Of a stretch of DNA of 64,000 bases, positions 35,820 through 43,100 are shown in pieces. The position numbers and the translations under genes were made by a program. The stretch is from DATFFO01 sp963744905 (GTDB lineage: Bacteria; Actinomycetota; Acidimicrobiia; Spongiisociales; ZC4RG35), in assembly GCA_963744905.1 (NCBI GenBank), contig CAVUUV010000006.1, positions 1-64,000 of the forward strand. Reading direction: 5' to 3'. The notes beneath the pieces were generated by a model. That model made no database searches. It had not been told where the DNA came from and saw nothing but the letters and a program-made list of their open reading frames with translations. Position 1 is the first letter of the stretch; the number at the start of each line of letters is the position of its first letter.

Positions 35820-36025
35820 GCTCGTCCGCCGGCCCCGGAGTCGACCGCCGCCCCTTGGAGCCGGCTCACGAACTCGACGAGGGCGTCGGCCGGGATCCGC
35901 CTGCTGGCCCCGATCCGCACCGAGGCAAGCTCACCGGTGCCGATCAGCTCGTAGACCTTGGAGCGGCCGATCGAAAGCACCTCGGCCGCTTCTTCTGGCT
36001 TCAGCAGCAGCTTCTCAACCAACAT
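35816..36025 (-). CDS. xis: Excisionase-like HTH protein
   Basis: 69 residues: MLVEKLLLKPEEAAEVLSIG, then RSKVYELIGTGELASVRIG and SRRIPADALVEFVSRL, a complete excisionase/HTH_17 winged-helix domain. The ATG at 36025 has AGGAG 10 bases upstream; the frame upstream is not supported. The stop overlaps the integrase start, so both are made from one mRNA. Likely a recombination directionality factor that may also repress the int promoter. Confidence 0.85.
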   Translation of the reverse strand: MLVEKLLLKPEEAAEVLSIGRSKVYELIGTGELASVRIGASRRIPADALVEFVSRLQGAAVDSGAGGRA

Positions 36026-36543
36026 GACCCGGGCGCTCCTGGATGGACTTGGGTCACATCGGATCACGGCACCCTGTCCACGGAGTGTCAGCGGGGTGGC
36101 GCGAACCCTGTCATCTCGGCGTGCCAGCTCGAGAACGGCCAAAACGGATCCCACGATCCAGTCCGGAATTCAGCGGGTGACACCTGGCTCTGACCGCCCA
36201 GTTGGAGGGCTACTGACATCCAAACAACAGGGTCATCGAGGACCATCCGGGCCATGCGCCGTTTCTTCGCTCTCCGAAGCGACCACGATCGGGCTCGAGA
36301 CGACCGGCGGCACCGCCCGACGGCTGCGAAGGTCGGGCGATCCTCCGACACCACGGCGATGGCCGCTGGGCTGCGGCGATCTGAACAGCCTCACCGCGCA
36401 CCTGGACTCACCCTGAGGCCACTCGAAGAGAATCAGGTATGACCGTCTCTCGGCCACAAGGTCAACGAGCACGCCGACCGCACTTGACTCTGACGAGCGC
36501 GAGCGCGATTCGCGTTGACCACCCTCCAACTACACACGCACCT
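36026..36543. other. Unassigned stretch upstream of xis and the SEC-C gene
   Basis: About 520 bases between divergent genes. Open frames of 90-150 codons exist on both strands, but none has a ribosome site, a recognisable domain or convincing codon use. It probably holds the int/xis promoter and gene debris; nothing specific is seen. Confidence 0.4.
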
Positions 36544-36575
36544 GCAACAAGTTGCGGGATGTCTACATGTAGACA
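36544..36575 (+). promoter_or_regulatory. Two palindromes ahead of the SEC-C gene (candidate operator)
   Basis: GCAAC-AA-GTTGC (36544-36555) and the perfect 16-bp TGTCTACATGTAGACA (36560-36575) lie directly upstream of AGGAG (36575-36579) and the ATG at 36588. A repressor bound to the second would block transcription or translation start. Which protein binds is unknown; the island's own HTH protein is one option. Confidence 0.6.
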
Positions 36576-36587
36576 GGAGAGTTCCTG

Positions 36588-37085
36588 ATGGACCTCGACG
36601 ACGGCACCCTGGCGAGGATCGACCGCAAGCTGCTCGCCCGTCTCCAACAGGGCGAGATGTACCGGATGGTGCGGGTGCCGGTGACGCCGGCGACGTGGAA
36701 GCGGTATTGCGACTCGGCAGGCGTCTCGATGGGTCGTGCCATCGTGGCGTTGATCGACCGGGAGCTGGTAACTGTGTTCGGTGATCAGACTGACGATCAC
36801 CGACCGTGGTTGGTCGAGCAGGCCGAGGATGAGCTGGCCAGACGCCAGGAGCAGGTTGGTCTCCGTGAGGAGAAGGCGGCGGTTGTAGAGGAGCGGCTCC
36901 GGGCGTGGAACGCGCACCTCCGCCGGTGGGAGGGCGAGTTGGAGACCCGCGAGCGGCGAGTCGAGTTCGCAGCGAAGATGGCTGCCCGAGCGGTCGAGGC
37001 GGAAGCCAAGGTAGGGCGCAACGAACGCTGCCCATGCGGATCGGGGCTCAAGTACAAGCACTGCCACGGCCTGCCCGATCGGTAG
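36588..37085 (+). CDS. SEC-C motif protein with coiled coil, unknown function
   Basis: 165 residues. The N-terminal part (1-65, MYRMVRVPVTPATWKRYCDS, then GVSMGRAIVALIDREL) could be a small ribbon-helix-helix-like or dimerisation segment. Residues about 70-140 form a charged coiled coil (EQAEDELARRQEQVGLREEK and onward). The C-terminus is a SEC-C zinc motif, RNERCPCGSGLKYKHCHG. Good ribosome site (AGGAG, 8 bases). SEC-C motifs occur in SecA and in many accessory proteins. As the only non-recombination cytoplasmic gene of the island, it may be its regulator or effector. Confidence 0.7.
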   Translation: MDLDDGTLARIDRKLLARLQQGEMYRMVRVPVTPATWKRYCDSAGVSMGRAIVALIDRELVTVFGDQTDDHRPWLVEQAEDELARRQEQVGLREEKAAVVEERLRAWNAHLRRWEGELETRERRVEFAAKMAARAVEAEAKVGRNERCPCGSGLKYKHCHGLPDR

Positions 37086-37743
37086 CAGGCCGGCGCTCCC
37101 AGATAATGTCTTGCTGGTGCAGATTGCCGGATCGAGGGTGCTAGATGGTGCGCCATTCCGCTCCGCGCGGTGAGTGATCTAGCCCGTATTGCCCAAAGCC
37201 CACATCGACTGGCTCGATTTTGACCTCGGGTGACGTCGTCGACCTCGACCTCGGACCCCCCCCGGAGAGGCAGAGAACCCGGCTTCCGCCATTCCGCCGT
37301 AGTGGTTACCGGTTACCGCGCAATGGATCCTGGACGCGCAGCCGACCCTGATTGACGTCGTGCCGCTCACGACTACCATCCGCGCCTTCACCTCGGAGAT
37401 CAGAGTCCGATCCGACGGCGCAAACGGGCTCCGGTCAAGGTCTCAGCGGCACCGAGTCAACACGTGCGAGCAGTGTCGACCAGACGAGTCGAGCACGTCC
37501 GCGGCGACGTTGGATCGACCGTTCTCACCCAAATCCATGACACACGATCGGCCTGATCCTGACATTCCGACTTAGCAACGCCAACCACCAGAATCCCGGG
37601 CGCAACGCCATTTCCACCAAGTGCCCTGTAACGGCACCTCCACCCGGCGGCCCCAGATTCGCCTTCCTACGCCACGAGACCTTCAGCTGGCTCCTCGCAA
37701 ACCACCACGAGCCAAGATTTGATCTCACGAGGACCCGGCAGGG
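37086..37743. other. Unassigned stretch inside the island
   Basis: About 660 bases with no frame that I can support on either strand. A short direct repeat GGTTACC-GGTTACC occurs near 37305. Base composition is mixed and somewhat lower in GC. Possibly decayed genes. Confidence 0.4.
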
Positions 37744-38136
37744 CTAAGGCCTAGACAGTGTCGCCTCAACGCGCCACCCTGTGGACTGGTCCTCCGGAGT
37801 CCAGGCGATCACGACAAATCCTTCGTCCAGTTCGATTGTGACCACCGTCCGCCCTGGAAGGCCCATGTAGTCGGACGACCCGAAGCGCTCGGAGATTCGC
37901 CTTGCCATCTCGAAGGCGTCACCGTCGTACAGGTAGACCACGTGATCTCTCCCAACTTCGACGACGTCCAAGCCAGGTTCGTCACCGAAGATGTCGAGCG
38001 CCCAGCCAGGAGGCTGCTCACCACCTTGATCTGCATTCTCTCGGTTCCGAGAACATGCAGAGCTGATCGCAATCAGAATGGCAATGGCGGTAAGAAATAC
38101 AATATTCAGTCGGCTACGGCCAAAGCTGTTGCCCAT
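37744..38136 (-). CDS. Putative lipoprotein
   Basis: 130 residues. A basic N-terminus and hydrophobic helix (LNIVFLTAIAILIAIS) lead to a lipobox-like SSAC with Cys28. The mature part has alternating strands (VVEVGRDHVVYLYDGDAFEM, GRTVVTIELDEGFVVIAWTP) and no known domain. The start overlaps the 3' end of the larger secreted-protein gene by 23 bases, so both are probably one unit. Function unknown; surface-exposed island cargo. Confidence 0.6.
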   Translation of the reverse strand: MGNSFGRSRLNIVFLTAIAILIAISSACSRNRENADQGGEQPPGWALDIFGDEPGLDVVEVGRDHVVYLYDGDAFEMARRISERFGSSDYMGLPGRTVVTIELDEGFVVIAWTPEDQSTGWRVEATLSRP

Positions 38137-39304
38137 TCTGCGTTATGCCACCGTTGCTTCCTCGTGCGGTCTCACGCTCGTCGATGGTGTATTCGATGGA
38201 CGGGTTTGGCGAGCGGAGATTCGTGTTCCCGCTCGGAGGCACACCGCAAGTGTTGTCTACATAGATGCCTGTACCACGTGAGAATGTGTAGGGACCGCCT
38301 GAACCGTCGCGGTACTGAATCAAATATGAATGTGTGCCCCAGAAGTCGGTATCGCAGGGGTCGGGTTCAATGATCTCCGCGAAGTAGTACGCCTCTGAGA
38401 TCGTGTCGGCGTTCACACAGTACGTGCCGACCTGCACCTCGGCCGTACCGGCTGTTAGGTCCTTAACTGCTAGAAGCCACCCGTAGTTGCCCGAACCGCT
38501 GCATGAAACTCGCCACACTCGCAAGCGATACCAGTGCTGCTCGGCGAGATTGAGATACTTTTGCTTTGGAGAGCCGGGCAGCGGATCCCCGTTGAGGGGA
38601 TGATCAGGCCCGTAGTAGCCACTCCAGTCTACGTACCACTTGTTCTTCTGACCGCTGCCACCAAGGGCAAGACCACCGTGGATCCCATACTCATTCTCCG
38701 CGAGATTGTCGCCGAGTTCTACGGTGATAGGGACGAACCACGTGTAGCCGGAAGACTTCCGGACGCCGCCTGAGCATGTCTCCGGGTCAGTACAGCCACG
38801 CGTAGCTATCCATACGAAGTGGTCAACGTTGTAGACGGGCTCGACGTTATTGGTGAAGTCGGCAGGCGCGACCAGGTCGGTCTGATACTTGTTCGTCGCT
38901 TGGATGGCAGCAGCGTCGCCGACCAACCTCTGATCGACTTGGCCGTCAGCTACCCGAACCTCGACCAGCTGGCCGTCGACTGGAATCCGGAACACTCTGA
39001 AATCAGGTTGACCTGCGAAGTGCTCTGATGGAGCGGGTTTGGGTCGGAGGCCCTCGGGCAAGTCCTCGGGATAGAAGGGTGGCACCGGATTCTCCATCGA
39101 CGTGCCGCCCCTGTCTGGTGGCAACTCCGGAGCCCCGGAGTCGGATGTCGACTCTCCAGGGATTGTCGTTGGCACTGTGACATCGGCCTCGGCCTTGGTA
39201 GCTCCAGCCAGCGCTGCTGCGAGCATTGTGACCGCGGCGGCCATGACGAGCGTCAGAGGGGACCAGAAACCCCCACTTACGCGTCTCATCTCTCCTACAT
39301 CCAC
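38114..39304 (-). CDS. Secreted protein of unknown function
   Basis: 396 residues. An N-terminal hydrophobic stretch (SPLTLVMAAAVTMLAAALAGA) is followed by a Pro/Ser/Thr-rich linker (about 45-85), then a folded, aromatic- and Gly-rich region with several paired cysteines (TRGCTDPETCSGG, VSCSGSGNYGW, YCVNADTIS, DPCDTDFWG, NTCGVPP), suggesting disulfides outside the cell. The start is unclear: a GTG at 39304 and an ATG five codons later both have nearby GGAG/GGGA. No family recognised. Base composition is lower in GC than the core genes, consistent with transfer. Confidence 0.6.
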   Translation of the reverse strand: MDVGEMRRVSGGFWSPLTLVMAAAVTMLAAALAGATKAEADVTVPTTIPGESTSDSGAPELPPDRGGTSMENPVPPFYPEDLPEGLRPKPAPSEHFAGQPDFRVFRIPVDGQLVEVRVADGQVDQRLVGDAAAIQATNKYQTDLVAPADFTNNVEPVYNVDHFVWIATRGCTDPETCSGGVRKSSGYTWFVPITVELGDNLAENEYGIHGGLALGGSGQKNKWYVDWSGYYGPDHPLNGDPLPGSPKQKYLNLAEQHWYRLRVWRVSCSGSGNYGWLLAVKDLTAGTAEVQVGTYCVNADTISEAYYFAEIIEPDPCDTDFWGTHSYLIQYRDGSGGPYTFSRGTGIYVDNTCGVPPSGNTNLRSPNPSIEYTIDERETARGSNGGITQNGQQLWP

Positions 39305-39400
39305 TCCCAGACCGACCTGATCGAAACGGTATCCATTTCACAGTTGGCCGTCAATGGCCAAAGCTCTCTGGGAGTTATCGCCAAAGGCAGAGCCCCACTC

Positions 39401-39421
39401 CATCGCGCGTTCATCGCGCGT
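39401..39421. promoter_or_regulatory. Probable integrase arm-type site, right
   Basis: CATCGCGCGT at 39401-39410 and 39412-39421, the same pair and spacing as at the left end, about 95 bases inside attR. Confidence 0.6.
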
Positions 39422-39515
39422 CCGCAGACATTCACACCAGTCCGCACGGGTCGCCGTAACGCCCTGACCTGGAGTTTTCGTCCGCATCGGTCCGCCCCAA
39501 TCCATGCCGGGAGAC

Positions 39516-39597
39516 TTCGGGACGCTGAGGTCGTGGGTTCAAATCCCACCGTCCCGACTCAGAAACCCCAGGTCAGGCCGCTCTCCGGAGCGGCCTG
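39516..39597. repeat. attR core: partial tRNA-Pro and terminator copy
   Basis: 82 bp identical to 34572-34654 except for one missing A. It lacks the 5' half of the tRNA, so it is not a functional tRNA gene. It marks the right boundary of the element. Confidence 0.9.
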
Positions 39598-39616
39598 ACC
39601 GGTTCGGACCGGTTTC

Positions 39617-39637
39617 TATCGCGCGCCCACCGCGCGG
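39617..39637. repeat. Degenerate arm-site pair outside attR
   Basis: TATCGCGCGC and CACCGCGCGG, one base apart, lie 20 bases beyond attR, at the same distance as the left arm pair from attL. This is what attL of a second, decayed or tandem element would look like. Confidence 0.45.
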
Positions 39638-39878
39638 CGCAGACCACGACTTCGGCCCCGATCGCGGTCCATGCCCAAACCTTCGCCCACGCGGCCCACT
39701 CCGGGAGTGGTCCGTCCCACATGATGCTCGTTCGCCCACGATCCGGGTCATGGACGGGAAGGTCGTGGCATTGGGGCGCCGGACCCAACCCACCTCTTTG
39801 CCACCGAGATTGTCATCCGGTTGGACGGTTCGCTACGAAGGGTGGTTGAGATCAGACATCTAGAGAGGAGGAGATCTC

Positions 39879-40196
39879 ATGAGAAAGAAGATCACGATCC
39901 TTACCGCAGCTGTGGCTACGGCACTCGCCCTTGCCTTGCCTGCTTCTGCTGGTGGTCCACCTGCTGGAGCAGGCGACGGCGGACAGCCTGAAGGTATCGC
40001 CTGTCAGCTGGCCGGCATTGATGTTCTGAAGGGTGCCGGGTTGATCGATGACGTCGCTCGCGATGGCCTAGACACGAACCTGGGGACGTTCAGCCTCACC
40101 GAAGTTCTAGCACTTCATAGAACGATGCCCGAGCTCTTCCAGACAGGAACGCCCGTGACAGTCGATGGCATCGGCACTCCCACTTGGTGCGACTGA
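39879..40196 (+). CDS. Small secreted protein, unknown function
   Basis: 105 residues. Clear signal peptide (MRKKITILTAAVATALALAL, cleavage near PASA-GG). The mature part has two cysteines (IACQLAG near the start, TWCD at the end) and an acidic, Leu-rich middle (DGLDTNLGTFSLTEVLALHR). Excellent GGAGGAG ribosome site, 7 bases from the ATG, and a strong hairpin after the stop make this a real, self-contained transcription unit. It lies just outside attR. No family recognised. Confidence 0.7.
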   Translation: MRKKITILTAAVATALALALPASAGGPPAGAGDGGQPEGIACQLAGIDVLKGAGLIDDVARDGLDTNLGTFSLTEVLALHRTMPELFQTGTPVTVDGIGTPTWCD

Positions 40197-40216
40197 ATCA
40201 GGCCGTAGCTACGAGA

Positions 40217-40262
40217 CACGCGAGAGGGCAGATGGCGTTTGGCTTCTGCCCTCTCTCGCGTG
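40217..40262 (+). terminator. Hairpin terminator after the small secreted gene
   Basis: CACGCGAGAGGGCA and TGCCCTCTCTCGCGTG pair with a 2-base bulge around a loop containing GGCGTTTGGCT, starting 20 bases after the stop. Its opposite strand could serve no nearby gene, so it belongs to the secreted-protein gene. Confidence 0.65.
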
Positions 40263-40558
40263 CGCATATCGGCACGCTCGCCGATGTGACATCCACGACA
40301 AACCTGGCTTGTTGCGGTGGTAAGCCGCCGACACAGGTACGTCCTGGGTTTCCCCCTCAGCTCGCTCACCGCAGCGATCTGTTCGCCGCTGGCAGCGACG
40401 AATTTGCGAATGCCTCCGCGTTGCCAGTGACACGCCCATGCCGGTGCCCGACGAGACGTCGGTAATGCTGTCAATCAGCTGATCGACATCTCAGCCGGGT
40501 CGTAATTCCCGCCCATCGCACGGGGCAAGGGGCGGGCGGGACAGGCACAGGGTCGGGC
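40263..40558. other. Gap between the small secreted gene and the kinase-lyase gene
   Basis: About 300 bases with no supportable gene. A GC-rich inverted stretch (CCCGCCC...GGGCGGG, about 40507-40541) just before the 3' end of the kinase-lyase gene may terminate it. Confidence 0.4.
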
Positions 40559-42847
40559 TCAGCCGTCTTTCAGCGACTCAGCCAGGGCTTCGACGATGAT
40601 GTCTACGTGCTGATAGTGACAGACCAGGGGTGGGCGGATCTTCAACACTCTCCCCTTGGGCCCGGTGGAGCCAATCAGCACACCTCGTCGTCGCATGCCG
40701 TTGACCGTCCTCATGGCCAGACCTGAATCCCGTAGCTCGACGCCAACGAAGAGCCCGGGTCCTCTGATGTCGACCACTGCCGGGCTGGCGAGCGCCTCTA
40801 TCTCCCTCTTCAAGTAGGCACCTACGGCCTCGGCATTGGCTGCCAACCCCTCCGATTCGATCACGTCCAGCACCGCAGTGCCGATCGAGGCGGCGACCGG
40901 GGAGCCGGCAAATGTCGAAAAGAAATGGGATCTGGTGGCGAATTCGTCAGCGATCTCCTTTGAGGTGACGACCGCCGCGACGGGGTAACCGTTGCCCATT
41001 GGTTTCCCCAAGGTGACCATGTCGGGGATGGCCGGGTCGGAGGCAAATCCCCAGAATCGAGTGCCGACGCGCCCAAACCCCGCCTGGACTTCATCAGCTA
41101 CGAGCAAGGACCCGGTGGCATTCGCCCATTCCCGGGCCGCACTGAGCAATCCGGGGGGCACCTCGAATATGCCATCGCTGGAGAAGACGGTGTCGAAGAT
41201 GGCCATCGCCGGCCGCTCCCGGTGCGCCGCCAAATCGCGGCAGGCCCTCTCCAGTTCAGAAGGCAGGAGGTCAGCGGCCGCCGCATCGCTGAGCAGGTCG
41301 GCTCCCGCGACCTGAGCCGCCCAGGGTTCGAGATCGGCGATGCTGTGCTCCTCTGGCGACATCGTCGCCGTGACGGTGGTGGTGCCGTGGTAGGCGTTGG
41401 CGGTCGTGACGACCCCCCTATTACCGGTCACCGTTTTCGCGATGCGATACGCGAGGTCATTGGCTTCGCTCCCGGAATTGACGAACCACACCACCGAGAG
41501 CGGGGCGGGCATGAGACGGGCGAGACGATCTGCGTACTCGGCGACGCCGTCGACCAGATATCGAGTGTTGGTGCTGAGGCGACGGGACTGTCCGGCCATT
41601 GCCAGGAGGACCTGGGGGTGGCAATGGCCTACGTGGGGGACGTTGTTGTAAGCGTCGAGCAGCCGAGTGCCGTCGCTGTCGATGAGCCAGACACCCTCGC
41701 CCTTGCTCAAGTGGACCGGCTGGTCATAGCTGAGGTGCAGGGAGGGAGCGAGACGCCGCTCTCGGAGGGCTGCTGCCTCTTGGAAGGACCGCTGAGCCCC
41801 TGGCGGGAAACCGCAGGCGGCCCGGATCCGGGTGGCTGCTCCGTGGGAGTCAATCCCCTCCAGCCTCGTCAGAGTCTCCCAAATCAACTCAACATCACCC
41901 GTTGCGTAATCGACGTTGTCGGACTTGGTCGCCACATGGCGGGCGGACATCAAGAGAGACTGGGCGTAGCGGGCTGCAACCAGATCCGGAAGGAGCTCCA
42001 TCTCATCAACCGGCTGGAGGGGGTCTCTCAGGTGGAATGCGGCTGCTACCTGGCTCATCGCCGCGACGGGATCGGCGCCGAAGCACTGATAGGCGGAGGC
42101 GATCGCCAATTCGATGACCCGCGGGCCCCAGCTCAGATCACCGAAGTCGAACAGACCAACGATGCGCTCGGGGTCGGCAGGGTCGACGACGATGTTGTCG
42201 GGGTTCATGTCGCCGTGAGTCGCCTGAGCAGGGAGCCGGTCGAGGATTGGAACGACCCTGTTCTCGAAATTTCTGATTACTTCCGTGATAGAGCGACGTC
42301 GCTCCCCTCCGACGTACTCCAGCAGGGCACTCAAGTCGGCAAGCCGGCCCAGAGTCCAGGGAAAGTCCCGGTGCAGAGCCGGATGATCGAAGCCGCGCAA
42401 GGCCGTGCTCAGACGGGCGGCCAGGGACCCAACGTTGCGTCGGAGCGCCGGTGGGGACTTCACGTCAGGTGGCCGGACGCCATCGATGAAGCGGGTCAAC
42501 TGGAGAGCGTGGCCGGCGTAGCGACCCGAGAGGTTCCCCGCCTTGGTGTGTAAGACCTGGGCTAGAGGTAGGTCCGGATCCTTGGAAAGTGCCCATTCGA
42601 TGGCCGCGCCCTGTGCCTCCAGCGCCTCAGGATGATCGGCACTGTTGCCTACCTTCAGCACGTACTCACCCGCACCGCCGGTGATCTTGAAGCTTCGGTC
42701 GCGCTCTCCCGCCAAGGGCTCGGCGACTCCGGCGATTTCATAGTGGTCGAGGACGATCCGGGCGGCCGTCGCCGAATCAACACTCGGCCGGGGATTGTCG
42801 AATACGCCGAAATCCATGCGCAGGCTCGGAATGGTACCCGAGCTCAT
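40559..42847 (-). CDS. APH-type kinase / class III PLP enzyme fusion (amino-alcohol kinase-phospholyase candidate)
   Basis: 762 residues in two domains. Residues about 25-340 are an aminoglycoside/choline-kinase-like phosphotransferase with the catalytic loop THGDMNPDNIVVD and metal-binding FDFGDLSWGP. Residues about 365-760 are a class III aminotransferase fold: NVPHVGHCHPQVL, WFVNSGSEANDLA, DEVQAGFGRVG and the PLP lysine in MVTLGKPMGNGYPVA. In animals the separate homologues are hydroxylysine kinase with phosphohydroxylysine phospholyase, or ethanolamine-phosphate phospholyase. The fusion could phosphorylate an amino alcohol and then eliminate phosphate and ammonia to give an aldehyde. Substrate unproven. 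Confidence 0.8.
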   Translation of the reverse strand: MSSGTIPSLRMDFGVFDNPRPSVDSATAARIVLDHYEIAGVAEPLAGERDRSFKITGGAGEYVLKVGNSADHPEALEAQGAAIEWALSKDPDLPLAQVLHTKAGNLSGRYAGHALQLTRFIDGVRPPDVKSPPALRRNVGSLAARLSTALRGFDHPALHRDFPWTLGRLADLSALLEYVGGERRRSITEVIRNFENRVVPILDRLPAQATHGDMNPDNIVVDPADPERIVGLFDFGDLSWGPRVIELAIASAYQCFGADPVAAMSQVAAAFHLRDPLQPVDEMELLPDLVAARYAQSLLMSARHVATKSDNVDYATGDVELIWETLTRLEGIDSHGAATRIRAACGFPPGAQRSFQEAAALRERRLAPSLHLSYDQPVHLSKGEGVWLIDSDGTRLLDAYNNVPHVGHCHPQVLLAMAGQSRRLSTNTRYLVDGVAEYADRLARLMPAPLSVVWFVNSGSEANDLAYRIAKTVTGNRGVVTTANAYHGTTTVTATMSPEEHSIADLEPWAAQVAGADLLSDAAAADLLPSELERACRDLAAHRERPAMAIFDTVFSSDGIFEVPPGLLSAAREWANATGSLLVADEVQAGFGRVGTRFWGFASDPAIPDMVTLGKPMGNGYPVAAVVTSKEIADEFATRSHFFSTFAGSPVAASIGTAVLDVIESEGLAANAEAVGAYLKREIEALASPAVVDIRGPGLFVGVELRDSGLAMRTVNGMRRRGVLIGSTGPKGRVLKIRPPLVCHYQHVDIIVEALAESLKDG

Positions 42848-43100
42848 GTGATCGCGATTCGAGCGACTGGCGGTGTGAATCGTTGTGAATGTCGGGTCGT
42901 TGCCGCGGCCGCTCTGCGATGGGTACGTCCAATTGGATGCCTCGAGATTTGGCCCTTCACCTGCTCCCGGCCGGCCAAAGCAGAAGATCTTGGCTCGTGG
43001 TGCAAGGTCGTGTTGTCAGCAATTCGGCGACCGGCCCCAGGGGCAACGTCCCGGGCGACGTTTCAGCTTCGCCCGTTGTGGGCCTTCCGCTCCACGCCGC

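Larger units (their letters stand above)
34572..39597. mobile_element. Small integrative element in tRNA-Pro
   Basis: Bounded by 83/82-bp direct repeats, from the tRNA anticodon loop through the tRNA terminator. It contains a tyrosine integrase next to the tRNA, an overlapping excisionase, a SEC-C protein and two exported proteins. No replication, conjugation or phage structural genes are visible, so it is a minimal genomic island or satellite. Its DNA is visibly less GC-rich than the flanking core, especially at 37.7-39.3 kb. Confidence 0.85.
39305..39878. other. Gap containing the island's right end
   Basis: Apart from the arm site (39401-39421), attR (39516-39597), the degenerate arm pair (39617-39637) and a small hairpin TTGGCC-GTCAAT-GGCCAA (39344-39361), I see no gene here. 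The last 40 bases carry the GGAGGAG ribosome site of the next gene. Confidence 0.5.

Noticed and set aside
36233..36529. 98-codon frame on the minus strand inside the island
   Set aside because: Arg/Ser-rich product, no ribosome site and no domain; likely chance frame.
39514..39590. Second tRNA-Pro gene
   Set aside because: Only the 3' half from the anticodon loop is present; the sequence before it does not form acceptor or D-arm pairing.
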